Assembly (NCBI GenBank): GCA_023935145.1
Contig: CM043700.1
Coordinates: 144,655,328 to 144,719,327 of the forward strand
Origin: Bretschneidera sinensis
Taxonomy: Eukaryota > Streptophyta > Magnoliopsida > Brassicales > Akaniaceae
Length of the DNA stretch: 64,000 nucleotides
Reading direction: 5' to 3'
Position 1 is the stretch's first letter; the number at the start of each line of letters is the position of its first letter. Below the pieces are notes generated by a model. The model was not told where the DNA came from. It searched no databases and worked only from the letters and a program-made list of their open reading frames with translations. A program made the translations under genes and the position numbers. Shown one piece after another: positions 9,918-22,071 of the stretch.

Positions 9918-12900
9918 TTTTTCTGCCGGGGGATATCTTGTCTCAGCATCGTGGAGTACTTTGCTGACATAATACACCGGCTTCTGTGTGCCCTCTTCTT
10001 CTCGTATTAAAACGGAGGCCACCACTTCGGGCCCAGTCGAAAGATACAAGAAAAGTTCTTCGCCGACTACTGGTTTGGTAAGCACGGGTGGTGTCCCCAA
10101 ATATATTTTTAGCGCCCTGAATGCTTCTTGGCAAGCTTCGTTCCACACGAAGTTCTGAGTCCGACGAATGGCTTTAAAAAAGGGAAGGCACTTCTCGGCT
10201 GATTTTGACGTAAATCGGCTGAGGGCCGCGATTTTTCCAGTAAGTCGCTGGACTTCTCTCACGGTCCGAGGCTGACTCATAGGAAGAATGGCGTCAATCT
10301 TTTCTGGATTGGCTTCGATACCTCTATGGGTGACTAAGAAGCCGAGGAACTTCCCCCCAGTAACTCCAAAGGCACACTTTGTAGGATTCAATTTCATGTG
10401 ATAATGACGAAGGATAGTAAAAGCTTCTTGGAGATCAGCCTCGTGGGTTTTTGCCTTGACGCTTTTAACCAGCATGTCGTCCACATATACTTCCATATTA
10501 AGACCAATCTGCTCTTTGAATATTTTGTTTACTAACCTCTGGTAAGTGGCCCCGGCATTTTTCAAACCAAATGGCATGACCCTATAACAATAGAGGCCTT
10601 GTTCTGTGATAAAAGCTGTCTTCTCTTGGTCGGACGGGTGCATGAGGATTTGATTATACCCGGAGTAAGCATCCATGAATGTTAACAGCTCATGGCCGGA
10701 CGTTGCGTCAACGAGTTGATCAATCCGAGGCAAAGGAAAACTGTCTTTCGGACAGGCTTTATTTAGATCAGAAAAGTCTATACAGATTCGCCATTTGCCA
10801 TTTGCCTTTTTTACCATTACAACATTAGATACCCAGTCCGGATAGCTCACCTCTCGGATGAAGTCAGCCGAACGTAATTTCTCAACTTCTGCCCGAACAA
10901 CTGACTGTCGCTCAGAAGCAAACGACCTTTTCTTCTGAATAACCGGTTTGTGGGTCGGGTCAACACTCAAGCGATGTACGATGACGTCAGGGCTGATTCC
11001 CGGCTTATCTGCAGCAGTCCAGGCGAATAGATCTTGGTTTGCCCGTAGAAGGGCTAATAGAGATTCTTGAAAAGTGCTGGACAGGTTGGAACCAATTTGA
11101 ACAGTTCTGGTGCTATCTTTGCCAAGGGGGATTGTGAGTACATCTTCTTCGGGCCTACCTCGTAGGTTGCTTGCTTCATCCCTAAGGTCATCCAGTTCGA
11201 GTGGTAGGGCTTCCGTCTTTTTACCTTTTATTGCACTGAGATAACAGGATCTGGCGGTTCGTTGATCTCCTTTGATCTCGCCTACTCCGTCCGTCGTGGG
11301 GAATTTGATTTTGAGATGATGGGTAGAGACAACCGCTCGGAGTTTATTCAGCGTGGGTCGTCCGAGTATCATATTGTAGGAGGAGGGTTGTCGGACAATT
11401 AACAAAGTAGAATGTACTGTTGATGTTTGAGGTGCCGTTCCCGCAGTTACCGGGAGAGTTATGCTGCCTTCTGTAAAGACCGGTCCCCCTGAAAAGCCAT
11501 AGAGTGGGGTGGAGACCAGCTCCAGATGTGCATCGCCCAGCTGCATTTGGTGAAAGGCATCATAAAAGAGGATGTCGGCCGAGCTCCCGTTATCGACTAG
11601 GACTCGTCTTATCTCATGGTTAGCCACAAGGAGTGAAATTACGACAGCATCGTCGTGTGGGATCTGCACTCCTTCCAAGTCTTCGTCCGAAAAAGAAATA
11701 GTTTCTCCGGTCCTAGGTCTTTTCTGAGAGCCAGCAACAGAGGCTATTGACCTAGCATAAGACCTACTGCGAGCATGGGACCCCCCGCCAGCAACGAGTC
11801 CTCCGTAAATGGTTTTGATAATCTTCGCCACGGGGACCTCCGGTTTTTTCTGGCTGGGCTCCCTATAACTTGGCCCCGGGCTCTTCCGGGCTACCCTTGT
11901 AGGTCTGTTTCGTTCATAAGGACGTTCAGGGCTTCTACGCGATCGTTCATCATATTTCTCCTGTCGTGGCCCGATGTATTCTTTTAGATGCCCTCGATTG
12001 ATGAGGGCCTCGATCTGATTTTTTAAGGCCTTACATTCTTCCGTATCATGACCGAAGTTTCTGTGGAACCTACACCAAGTATTGTGATCCGGGTTGAGGT
12101 TCGGCGGCCTTGGAGGCCATTGCAAGAGGTCCCTGTCATGAATCTGCATCAGAATGTTGGTCCTGGAGGCATTCAGTGGTGCATAGCTGTGGATTTGCCC
12201 CGGAGTTCTGGCTCTGGTTCCGTAGGTTGCAAGAGTTCGGGATCTATCCTCGAAAGGCCTGAGGGTTCTGGGTTTCTCCTCGCGAAACTGTCGCTTAGAG
12301 GGTTCAAGGCTGGGACTAGTGGGGCCTCTCTTCCTCTTTTTCGTATCTCCTTCGCGTTCTCTTCGGAATGCTTGATCATCTTCTACTAGCATGTATTTTT
12401 CGGCTCGCGCCAAGACTTCATTCATGTCCATAGGCGGACGTCTGATGAATTTTGAGCTGAAGAATCCGGATCTTAATCCATTTTTGAATGCCAGGAGCTG
12501 AACATTGGGATCAAGGTTTGGGATCTCCCAAGTTGCAGTGTTGAATCTGGAAATATAGGCGCGGAGCTTCTCTCCTTTTGACTGGACAATATTAAACAGA
12601 GACTCCGAAGTTTTCTTGGGTCCTTTGCTGCTGATGAAATGTGAGGCGAAGGCATAGCTTAGGTCTTTGAAGGTGCGAATACCCCCTGGTTTCAAGCGGG
12701 AATACCACGTCCCAGCCGCTTTCTCTAGGGTTAATGGAAACGCTCTGCACATTACAGGGTCTGAATGTCTATGGAGGGTCATTGTGGTTCGGTAGTGCTG
12801 GAGGTGATCTAAGGGATCTGTGGATCCATCGTAAAGTTTGATTTGTGGCATCCGAAAATTGTGTGGGAGGGGGGCGTCAAGGACTTCTTGTATAAAAGGT

Positions 12901-13307
12901 GGGTCCTGTACATCGAGATCATCGCTGATACTGTGGCCGCGTTCTTTAAACGCCTCATTGATGCGTCCCTCTATGTCCTCGATCCGTTTGCCAAACCCTT
13001 CGCTGTTCTTGGGCACGGGACTCTCTCTGAACTTGGCTGGGGGAGGTGAGTGGGTCGCCGAGCACACATCCGCTGGTGGGCGGCGGTCAGTGGAAACATC
13101 GTGACCTGGTTCCAGCGATGGGAGTGGCAGCGTCTGCTGAGGTCTCCTGCGAACTTCGGCAGCTAGATCGGCCACCAGGTGTGCAAGCTCTGCGAATTGC
13201 GCCTGGAAAATGCCTTCATTCGGGTGAACTTCGGGTTCGGCTGAAGAACTGTCTCCCGACCGTAGCACGCGAGCGCCTAGATCCCTGGCGGGTGTTTTTA
13301 GAGGCAT
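9918..13307 (-). pseudogene. Tat-like gag, protease, reverse transcriptase
   Basis: A long open frame from ATG at 13307, 78 bp inside the 5' LTR. In order: an Arg/Pro-rich N-terminus; a retrotransposon gag domain (around residues 170-300, with AAGTWYSRL); a CHCC-type knuckle CRFHRNFGHDTEEC near residue 420; an aspartic protease with LVDNGSSADILF near residue 590; a reverse transcriptase (around residues 790-1020) with the catalytic YVDDMLVKS; and the start of RNase H. Gag and pol share one frame here. The intact frame ends at the A-run frameshift near 9917. The element could in principle be mobilised only with help from an intact relative. Confidence 0.93.
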
Positions 13308-13360
13308 GCTAACAGATGAGTTCTTTTGACTTCTCCGCTGTTACTGTCAGCGAGAGATGT

Positions 13361-13381
13361 GGATTCCCACGGACGACGCCA
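13361..13381 (-). other. Primer binding site of the Tat-like element
   Basis: Just inside the 5' LTR the minus strand reads TGGCGTCGTCCGTGGGAA. The TGGCG start and position fit a tRNA-complementary primer site, similar to those of other Tat-type elements. The priming tRNA was not identified. Confidence 0.65.
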
Positions 13382-13384
13382 ATC

Positions 13385-14028
13385 TGTTGATGCCAAAAAT
13401 GAGTGTTGCTGAGCTGGATGGTTAGCCTGTAGAAGTACTTGCACAGAGAAAGGGAGATTAGCTATTGGGGTTGACGGAGGGGATGCCTCCGAGGATGCTC
13501 CGATGCTTAAGTTAGCAAAAGCTCAAGGTTGTATGTGTTTAAAGCTGAAAAGCTCCGTGCCCCTTTTTGGACCGCTTACCAAGTCCTTTTATAGAGTTTC
13601 GGAGGCGGTGATATTCGGAGGCGGTAGTGGGTCGGGGCAGCTGTGACAGGATACCCCAACTGGGTTGGGTAATGATGCCTATGAGGCCCAGCTAGGAAGC
13701 TGAGAACCGTTCAGTAGGGCTTTTGCCTTGTTGGCTTACTCCAGAGCCGTCTATGCGTAAGACGGTGTTTAGATCTGACGTCCCAACTTGGTTGGGTAAT
13801 GATGGTTCGGAGGGCGGTGATGACGTGGAGGCACAGCTGGAGCCAGGATGTCCCTGAGGGCGGTCATGACCTGGAGGCCCAGCTGGAGGCAATGATGCCC
13901 TGAAGGGCGGTCATGACCTGGAGATCCAACTGTCTGGGCCTGAATTGTCCGCGTGTCTCTTTGAATTCTGGGATCACGATGATCCACGTGTCCTCCTCCT
14001 ATTGGAGTGTCATATTTTGGTAGTATCA
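13385..14028 (-). repeat. Right LTR (5' LTR in sense) of the Tat-like element
   Basis: 644 bp, same length as 2855-3498, with about five single-base differences, all transitions. It is bordered on the right by the GGTTA target duplication. Confidence 0.95.
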
Positions 14029-15164
14029 GGTTACATGTAGGTTGTGAATATTAACACATTAAAAATTCCAACTTGAACCTGAAAATGAACAACTCAAAGC
14101 TTGGTTTAGGTTAACCATGGACCAATTCATAGGCCACGGGGTTATCTCGGTTACCAGCTAATTAAAGGATTTTGATGTATGATTTTTGTAGTGAGACCTC
14201 ACCTGCAGCAAAGCTAAGGCATTTGCAAAGGTTTCTTCAGCATCGTCTGAAAACTCCATGTGTATGGGACATACTCCTTGATACAAAGCGAGTCTCTGTT
14301 GTATCCTCTTCCTGCATGGCCATAGAACTCACGTGTTTAGTCAATTTTCAAATTCATACGCATAGATCCTCAATTCAACTCAGACATGACATAAGCATCT
14401 TGGGTGTAGGACTGTAGCACAGTAGCAAATAAATGCTAAACATAACATTCACCACCTAATAGACTCCAGTGTCAAATATTATATGGACCTAATGATATTA
14501 TATGGACCTAATGATAATTTGTTCATAAGACAATTATAATGCCACTATTTCTAGGAAAAAGGGAGCATAAGAGTATATTGGGACTTCTTTTTTCTTTAAT
14601 TACATAACTCAACCCAAGCAAGGATGTAAACAATTAATGCCTGTCAAGATAAAGGTCCATTGTTATGCACCATAACCTCAGGCAAATATCATACTGACTG
14701 CATCAATGCAATTATTTGATTCAGGGCATAAGAAACTCACTATTTGTGAAGGCAAATATTGTGCCAGAAGGTCGATAATGGCTCAATAGTATAGCCATGA
14801 AACCAGTTCTGGTGAAGACAACAATTGAGGTTCCGAGTGTGTTTGACATCATGGTTGCATGGTATGCAAACATCTCGCTCATATGGTTCTACAAAGAACA
14901 TAAAGCTTAGAGTAAGTATTCAGCTTTAACAAAGAGAAAGAATAAAAATAAAGCGCAGAGGGTCAATGCAGCATCAAAATATATATGAAGTCTTGTTAAC
15001 TGACCTTGAAGGCTTGACCAAGATTGAGAGGCATGTCACCACCAGCAATGGTTGCTTCCGTCCTTAATGCTACAGTGTGCATAACTTTCACAGCTTTCAA
15101 TGGAACCTGAAAGGAAGTGAAAATTCTTAAAAAGTGTGTCGAGTACAATTGTCTATGCTTACAC
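14029..15164 (-). pseudogene. Pyruvate kinase copy A (plastid type), three internal/3' exons with frameshifts
   Basis: Three exons on the minus strand with GT-AG borders: 15005-15106, 14741-14888 and 14203-14311. They encode the C-terminal half of plastid-type pyruvate kinase (MHTVALRTEATIAGGDMPL; HMSEMFAYHATMM; VVFTRTGFMAILLSHYRPSG; QGVCPIHMEFSDDAEE). Compared with copy B, the first exon is 102 instead of 103 bp and the second 148 instead of 149 bp; each single-base loss shifts the frame. The last exon is missing behind copia-1 and upstream exons are cut off by a CACTA end at 15165. Introns hold no other feature. A family member converts phosphoenolpyruvate and ADP to pyruvate and ATP; this copy cannot. 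Confidence 0.9.
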
Positions 15165-16937
15165 ACTACAAGATAATTGACATTTGCCAGCGTTTTGTTT
15201 TCCGCGCTTCATAAAAACGCTGCAATATATTAACCGTCGGCATTTTTTTTGTGGTGTTTCCTTGAAATGCTGTCCTCTGCATATATGGTAAAATTTTCAC
15301 ATATAAATTAGCTGCCGCGATTTTTTTTCCCCAAAATTTTTTTGCTGCTCAATCCCTTAGCTCTACCGAGCCGTTTCCCCCAAAAAAAAATTCCTGCTCC
15401 GACCTTAGCTCCACCGTGTCGTTTCCCCAAAATTTCGGTCATGCGAGCTCCCCCGCCATACTCTTCTTGCAGCTTTGCTTCTTCTCTTTATTGGTCCACT
15501 GATACTTCTCAATCCTCTACCAAGACTTTAATCGTGCACGACATTAAACCCCAACACAAGGATACTGTAAACCTTTTCCAATTTTTTTTGTTTATTTTCC
15601 AATTCTTCTGTTTTGTTGTTCCCTTTATCGATTTCTGTTTTTTATATACCTGTTGGTTTGGTTGATTTTTGAGTTATGGTAAAAATTTTGATTTCGTTAA
15701 TTTGAGAATTTCATGTCTGTTTTATTTTTACTCAGTGTTTACTTTTCTTGGAGTTTTTTTTCATGAACGCATTCTTTGTTGATTTTTTTGGTACTAGCAT
15801 TGAAGATTGGGTTGGTCGGCCAGGTGCAATATAGGTGATCTTGATTTGGAAATTTTATGTTGGTTGTAATTTAACTTATAATTTTTTATGAACTGATTTT
15901 GGCTAGCTTCCGTGTTGATTTTTGGTACTGATTATTCTCAAAATCTTTGGTGCATTTAATCAAGAACTAATCTGCCATTGGTTGCAACTTTATATTTTCC
16001 CTGCTGAGCTATATGGCTGATACTTGTGAGCTGTATAGCCCTTATATTTTCCAGTGAGATAGGTGGTGTTACATGATTAGGTAAAACTTAATGTATGTTT
16101 CAAATAATTTCAATTTCCCCAGGCTTCCCAAATTATGTTTCCTTTTTTTTTTTTTGCTTATTATCCTTCAACTTTCAACTTTAGTGTTTCGTGCAATTTA
16201 AATGAAGAAAAGTTTATGTTCGACAGGTCTTATTAATTTTTGTAAGTTTCTCTGCCTCAGAACGACTGTTTACTTGCAACTTATATGTCAAACTCATATG
16301 TATAATTCCTTTTTCCCTTCTCCAAGTTTTTGAACTTCGCTTCGAGTTCTTCAGGTTAAAGTTTCCATTTTTTTCCTATTGGTGCTTATACTCTGTTATG
16401 TATATGCAATTCCTTTGATAATTTTGTTTTGCATTTTTACTTTTGTTTATTTTTCTCTAGATATAATTGTAATTTTTAATTGGGTGTCTTCTAAAGGCTG
16501 ATTGGGTCTAAATAATGTGCCAAGTACATGCTTGTTTAAATGTCAAGGATAGTAGTAGCTGGAGATTGCTTTGTTTTGGTGCCCCCAAACTGTGTAAAAA
16601 AAAATCACATAAAAACCCAGAAATTGTAGAGAAAGCTATTTTTTTTAGGAATTTTGTATGCATTGCTCTGTTGAGAAGGCCAAATATCTACCTTCTCAGT
16701 GATTGTATCAATTAATGATACTGGATCTCTAAACTTTTATCTAGCTAGACTAATGATATTTATTATTGAATTTATTGTTAATCACTTATTGCAAATCTCT
16801 TAGTTCAAACTGAGCATTTGAAGAGGCCAGAGAATTGGGCTTTGGGTAATCTTATGCCTTTTCATTCTTGGTTTATACGTTGTTGTTCTATTTAATCTTC
16901 TGTTGAACTGGTTTTTGAAGTTTTCTTTGAACGATTA
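15165..16937 (+). mobile_element. Left end of a CACTA (En/Spm) transposon, mostly noncoding
   Basis: The pyruvate kinase intron stops after CTTACA and CACTACAAGATAATTG begins, the hallmark CACTA terminus. The first 100 bp hold repeated GCG-containing motifs (CAGCGTTTTG, CGCGCTTC, AACGCTGC), as expected for subterminal transposase sites. The rest is T-rich, with no convincing coding frame, and is cut at 16938 by the chromovirus-like element. The matching right end (...TAGTG) was not found, so the full extent is unknown. It may be the far end of the element whose transposase remains lie at 25621-27945. Confidence 0.65.
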
Positions 16938-17328
16938 TGACGCCGGGCAGAATAGCGATTATTCTGTAGGCTAGTCGAATAGATCGTTCACAGAGAGTAA
17001 CACAAGAAAAAACCCTAAAAAATAATGCAGATAAACAGCTCTGATGTTTATTTAAAATTATGCAAATTCAATAATAATGTTTACGAAACCCTAAGACCTT
17101 ATTTATAAGGTCGAAACAAAATAGAAAAAATTAAATTAAGGCTGAAATTAAAATAACTAAAATAAAAAGTTTCCTAAAAACATTAAACTGCCAATTTGAG
17201 GGCCTAAACATCGTTTTTTGGCTTAAAAATGTCGAGACTGATTATAAATCAGGTTTTGTTCATTGGCCCGTTTCCAATCAGACTAGGATATTTCGGGCCT
17301 GATCTAAGCCCGTGGCCCATTCTAGGCA
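16938..17328 (-). repeat. Left LTR (3' in sense) of the chromovirus-like element
   Basis: Begins TGACGCCGGGCAG and ends TTCTAGGCA; homologous along its length to 21678-22071 (shared TAATAGCG/GAATAGCG, GATTATTCTGTAGG and AAACCCTAAGACCTTATTTA stretches). Confidence 0.88.
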
Positions 17329-17330
17329 GT

Positions 17331-20300
17331 CTACCTATCAGTTCTGCGCTGATCTGCCAACTCTGCATCATCTGACTTGGATCCTCCTGCGTCAGTCGCC
17401 TTGGGTTGGAAAGAACTCGTCCTCGAGTTCACAATAGCTTCATCGGGATCCTCAAAACAATGACTCAGGTGTTTCACATTAAATACATCAGAAGTCTTCA
17501 GATGACTAGGTAAGCGTAGTCTGTAGGCGTTATCATTGATCTTCTGCAAGATCTCACAGGGTCCAATCTTTCGCTTCTTAAGCTTATTATACACTCCCAT
17601 GGGAAAACGATCACGAGTTAATACTGGCCAAACAAAATCACCGACATCAAAAAGTCTGACGACGGTGACTGTCGCTGTAAGCCTTGTACTTGGCATTATT
17701 GTCGTGAATGGCTAGCTTCACCTGCTCATGGATATCCCGAAGATGTTCTGCCATCTCATCTGCCTTGGGATTTAATCGACCCACTCGTGGAATAGGGGCT
17801 AAGTCAAGCACTCCAGATGGATTCTGACCATACACAATCTCAAATGGGCTCATTCCTGTGGTTCTGTTTTTCGACCTGTTATAGGCAAATTCTGCTTGAG
17901 GTAATGCGATATCCCACTGCTTCAGTTTAGTTCCTGCTAAGCTTCTTAAAAGGTTTCCCAAACTTCGGTTCACCACCTCAGTCTGACCATCTGTTTGAGG
18001 ATGATAGGCGCTGCTAAAATTTAACTTCGTCCCTAGCTTCTCCTATAAACTCTTCCAGAACTGACTCATGAACTTGGTGTCACGATCTGAAGTGATGGAT
18101 CAGGGAATACCATGCAAACGCACAATCTCCTTGAAGTAAAGATGAGCGATCCTGGTAGCATCCATTATCTTTCTACAAGGTATGAAATGGGCCATTTTGG
18201 AAAATCTGTCAACCACAACCAAAATAGAATCCGAGCCTCGTTGGGTACGGGGTAAGCCCAACACAAAGTCCATATTAACATCGAACCAAGGGGCTTCAGG
18301 TACAGGTAAAGGTGTGTACAGACCTGCATTAGTGAGAACTCCCTTGGACCATTGGCACACTTAACAACGCTCCACATGATGAGCCACGTCACTGGTCAAT
18401 TTGGGCCAATAATAGTTAGAGGAAATCAGGGCCAATGTCTTGTCTCGCCCAAAGTGACCTTCATTATGAAGTTCACTAATAATCTGCTGCCTTAGTGAAC
18501 AATCTGAAATGCATAACTGCAATCCATGAAATAGATAACCATTATGCAAAATAAAATCATGTCGTTGACCAGTAGTTACCTCCTGAATTATCCTCCTGAA
18601 GGAAGGATCTGCAGTATACATATCGGAGAAGACCTCAAATCCCACAATTTTGGTGCTCATGGTGGTGAGAAGTAATGTACGACGGCTCAGTGCATCTGCG
18701 ACACGGTTCAGACTTCCTGCTTGGTGCCTCAGTGCAAACTTGAATTCCTGCAAGTACGCCACCCACTTGGCATGCCGCCTACTCAGCTTGTGTTGGCCAT
18801 TGATGTACTTCAGAGCCTCATGATCAGTGATAAGAATAAATTCCCTCTGCACTAGGTAGTGACGCCAATGTTTCAGAGACTGAACTATGGCATAGAATTC
18901 CAGATCATAGGTGGAGTAATTCTTTTTTGATCCTGATAACTTCTCACTGAAAAAAGCTACTGGTCGCCCTTCTTGACTTAGAACATCACTAATACCCACT
19001 CCAGATGCATCACAATTTACCTCAAACACCTTTTTGAAATCAGGAAGTGCTAAAACTAGTGCCTTTTTCATCTTCTATTTGACTAGTTGAAAGCTGGTTT
19101 CTGCCTCCTCGGACCACTGAAAATCACGCCCCTTAAGACACTCTGTGATATGAGCAATCAAAGTGCTGAAATTTCTAATGAACCGGCGGTAGAAGGAAGC
19201 CAATCCATGGAAACTTCTTACATCGTGCAAGGTTCTCGGTGTGGGCCATTCGAAGACCGCATCTACCTTCGACTGATCTGCTTGAACACCATCAGTAGAT
19301 ACAACAAAACCCAAAAAAGTAACAGAAGTAGTGAAGAAAGAACACTTTTTCTGATTGATGTACAGACGCTCTGTCTTCAACAAATTAAAAACAGCACGGA
19401 GGTGCTCAAAATGTGACTTTCACGTCGGGCTATAAATGAGAATGTCATCGAAGTAAACTATAACAAACTTCCCCATGAAAGGCCGTAAAACCTGATGCAT
19501 GAACCTCATAAATGTACTGGGTACATTAGACAGCCCAAAAGGCATGACCATCCACTCATACAACCCATGCTGCGTCTTAAACGCTGTCTTCCACTCATCT
19601 CCAGGCTTTATTCTGATCTGGTGGTATCCACTCCTAAGGTCAATTTTGGAGAAGACCCTAGAACCGAACAACTGGTCTAACATGTCATCCAGGCAAGGAA
19701 TTGGGAATCTGTATTTCACTGTGATCCTGTTGATGGCCCTGCTATCAACACACATACGCCAAGAACCATCCTTCTTCGGCACTAGTAGGGCTGGAACCGC
19801 ACATGGGCTCATACTCTCATGGACGTAACCTCTCTCCAACAACTCTACCACCTGTCGCTGCAACTCTTCAGATTCCTTGGGGCTGTGGCGATACACCGGT
19901 CGATTAGGCAAACTGAACCCTAGAACAAGGTCGATCTGATGCTGAATGTCCCTCATAGGTGGTAACCCAAGAGGAAGATCCTCTGGCATAAGGTCAGAAA
20001 ACTCTGCCTTCAGCTGCTGCACTTCGGCTGGTAATTCTGGATTCAGATCTGCTGCACTATTCCCATAAGGCAGCAGAGCATAAACCACGTCCACATGCTC
20101 AACCTCTGCTAAAAACCTGGACATCGAAAGCAAATTAGTATTATTGGAAATCAGGGTAGGAGTGATTCCTTCCCGACGAGGTGCCAACACAATCTTCTTC
20201 CCTTTGATGCTAAGGGAGTATGTGTTTTTTCGCCCATCATGAATAACATTACGGTCATACTGCCAAGGCCTGCCTAACAATACATGACAAGCATCCATAC

Positions 20301-21627
20301 ATACAACATCACACCAAGTATTATCAAAATATCTCTTACCAATCGAAAAAGAAACTAGGCAACGCCTATCTACCGTTACCTCACTGCCTTTATTCAGCCA
20401 AGACAATTTGTACGGCTTAGGATGATGATCTGTTTTCAACTGTAGTTTCTTGACAGACTCTTCAGACACCACATTCTCACAACTGCCACTATCTATGATC
20501 ATCTTGCAGACTTTATCGGCAACTGTACAGGTCGTGTGGAAAATATTGGTCCTCAACCAATCGTCCCCTGAATCGCCCTTGGGGGTCAGTAGGCTCTTAC
20601 GAACGACCAAGGTCTCATGGCCATCCCTATACAATACATCTCCATACTCATCATCATCATACATAGGCTCTCCAATCTCTTCAGTTTCGTCTACTTCATC
20701 GTCCTCAATCAGTAGATTTTTACCTTTATTACTAGCAGGCTTCCTGCACTCAGGTGATTTATGCCCATGTTCACCACATCTGAAACATCTAATATTCGGG
20801 TTAGGGTTACCTTGAGGTGGTTGCTGGACAGGCCGATTATTTTGATCGCCTTTGTTCAATGACCTCCTGTTCTGTTGTTTCTCTACCGCAAGTGCACGCT
20901 GATATGCCTCTGAAACTGTCCACATCGAGTGAAGGCTGAGGACATCCTGTAGGGGTTACTGTAATCCCCCCAAATATCGTGCCACCATCTGCTCCTCTGT
21001 TTCAGATAAGTCATTCTGAGCAATCAACTGATAGAATTCCTCCGTGTAATCATCCACCGATCTCGTGCCCTGCCTCAACGAATGAAGACGCTGAAACAAG
21101 GTCTGAGTGTAACCGAAAGGGAGGAAGTGACCTTTCATCTTCTCCCAATCTGTAATCTTGGCTTTGCCCTGCCGATCACGCGAACACCTCAACTGCTCCC
21201 ACCACGCAGATGCTCTGCCCTTCAATTTGATGGCGACCAGTTTCACCTTCACACGATCTGGGACTTCCTTGTACTCGAAAATACGCTCCACTTCATTCAA
21301 CTAATCAATGAATCCCTCGACCAGTAACATACCAAAAAACTCGAGCAGATCCACTCTGAATCCGAGGTCCCCATAACGTTCTTCCAGACCACGGTGCTCC
21401 CATAATCGAGCAAGATTGTGATGTGGTTTTTCAGAACTGGAACTGGAATAGGAATCGTGATCTTTAATCTCACGATCTCCAAAATTTTGCGCCGCTAGAC
21501 GCTGGGTTAACTCGGCAACTTGCCTCTGTAAATCCTCAATCATCGCATCCTGAACGTTACGATCACGACGTGGGGTTTCCTCGTTCGGAACCTGCCCGCG
21601 ACGACCACGACCACGATCACCAGCCAT
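17331..21627 (-). pseudogene. Chromovirus-like gag-pol with many stops
   Basis: From ATG at 21627 (MAGDRGRGRRGQVP): gag with a retrotransposon gag domain, a CCHC knuckle CFRCGEHGHKSPEC near 20780, an aspartic protease (MIIDSGSCENVV), reverse transcriptase with VYFDDILIYS, RNase H (VNCDASGVGI), and integrase with HEGHFGRDKT, YYWPKL and YHPQTDGQTEVVNR. One frame runs from 21627 to about 17650 but is closed by stops at about 21301, 20956, 19420, 19075, 18361, 18098 and 18042; a 1- or 2-nt indel near 17650 then moves the integrase C-terminus to another frame ending at 17331. Most stops fit C to T or G to A changes. No function is expected. Confidence 0.92.
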
Positions 21628-21677
21628 GGAATTGATGAAATCTTGCCCTAGGAAAAGGCTGAAGCTGTTATATTAAC

Positions 21678-22071
21678 TGACACCAGGCATAATAGCGATT
21701 ATTCTGTAGGTTAGTCAAACAGATCGTTCACAGGGAGTAACACAAGAAAAAACCCTAAAAAACAATGCAGAGAAACAGCTCTGATGTTTATTTAAAATTA
21801 TGCAAATTCAATAATAATGTTTACGAAACCCTAAGACCTTATTTATAAGGTCGAAACAAAATAAGAAAAATTAAATTAAGGCTGAAATTAAAATAACTAA
21901 AATAAAAAGTTTCCTAAAGACATTAAACTGCCAATTTGAGGGCCTAAACGTCATTTTTTGGCTTAAAAATGTCGAGGCTGATTTAAAAAAATCAAGTTTT
22001 GTTCATTGACCCGTTTCTAATTAAACTAGGGTCTTTCGGGCCTGATCTAAGCCCGTGGCCCATTCTACTCA
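21678..22071 (-). repeat. Right LTR (5' in sense) of the chromovirus-like element
   Basis: Begins TGACACCAGGCATAATAG and ends near CTACTCA. The inner edge is followed, on the sense strand, by GTTAATATAACAGCTTC, which is not a standard primer site; either it has mutated or an unusual tRNA is used. Confidence 0.82.

Larger units (their letters stand above)
2855..14028 (-). mobile_element. Complete Ty3/gypsy LTR retrotransposon, Tat-like, 11,174 bp
   Basis: Two 644-bp LTRs (TG...CA) enclose an internal region and are flanked by a perfect 5-bp target duplication GGTTA (2850-2854 and 14029-14033). Homology across the empty site in pyruvate kinase copy B (44551) confirms the edges. In sense (minus) order: 5' LTR, primer site, gag, protease, reverse transcriptase, RNase H, a second RNase H, integrase, then a 4.4 kb non-canonical region with an opposite-strand gene (5620-7733) and a 98-bp tandem array (3610-5155), polypurine tract, 3' LTR. 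A second RNase H and extra ORFs between integrase and 3' LTR are known marks of the Tat/Ogre/Retand lineage. The LTRs differ at about 5 of 644 positions, all transitions, so insertion was recent. Confidence 0.93.
16938..22071 (-). mobile_element. Decayed Ty3/gypsy element, chromovirus-like
   Basis: Two LTRs of 391 and about 394 bp enclose a minus-strand gag-pol. The LTRs differ at roughly 6 percent of positions by eye, much more than the other LTR pairs here, so it is older or is a recombinant of two elements. No target duplication is visible (GATTA on the left, ACCTA on the right), and different element types flank it on each side. The assignment to the chromovirus side rests on the order RT-RNase H-integrase and the style of the integrase C-terminus; no chromodomain could be confirmed. 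Confidence 0.85.

Noticed and set aside
15342..15665. 107-codon plus-strand frame near the CACTA left end
   Set aside because: Low-complexity Pro/Ser then Phe-rich composition, no recognisable domain, in T-rich noncoding DNA.
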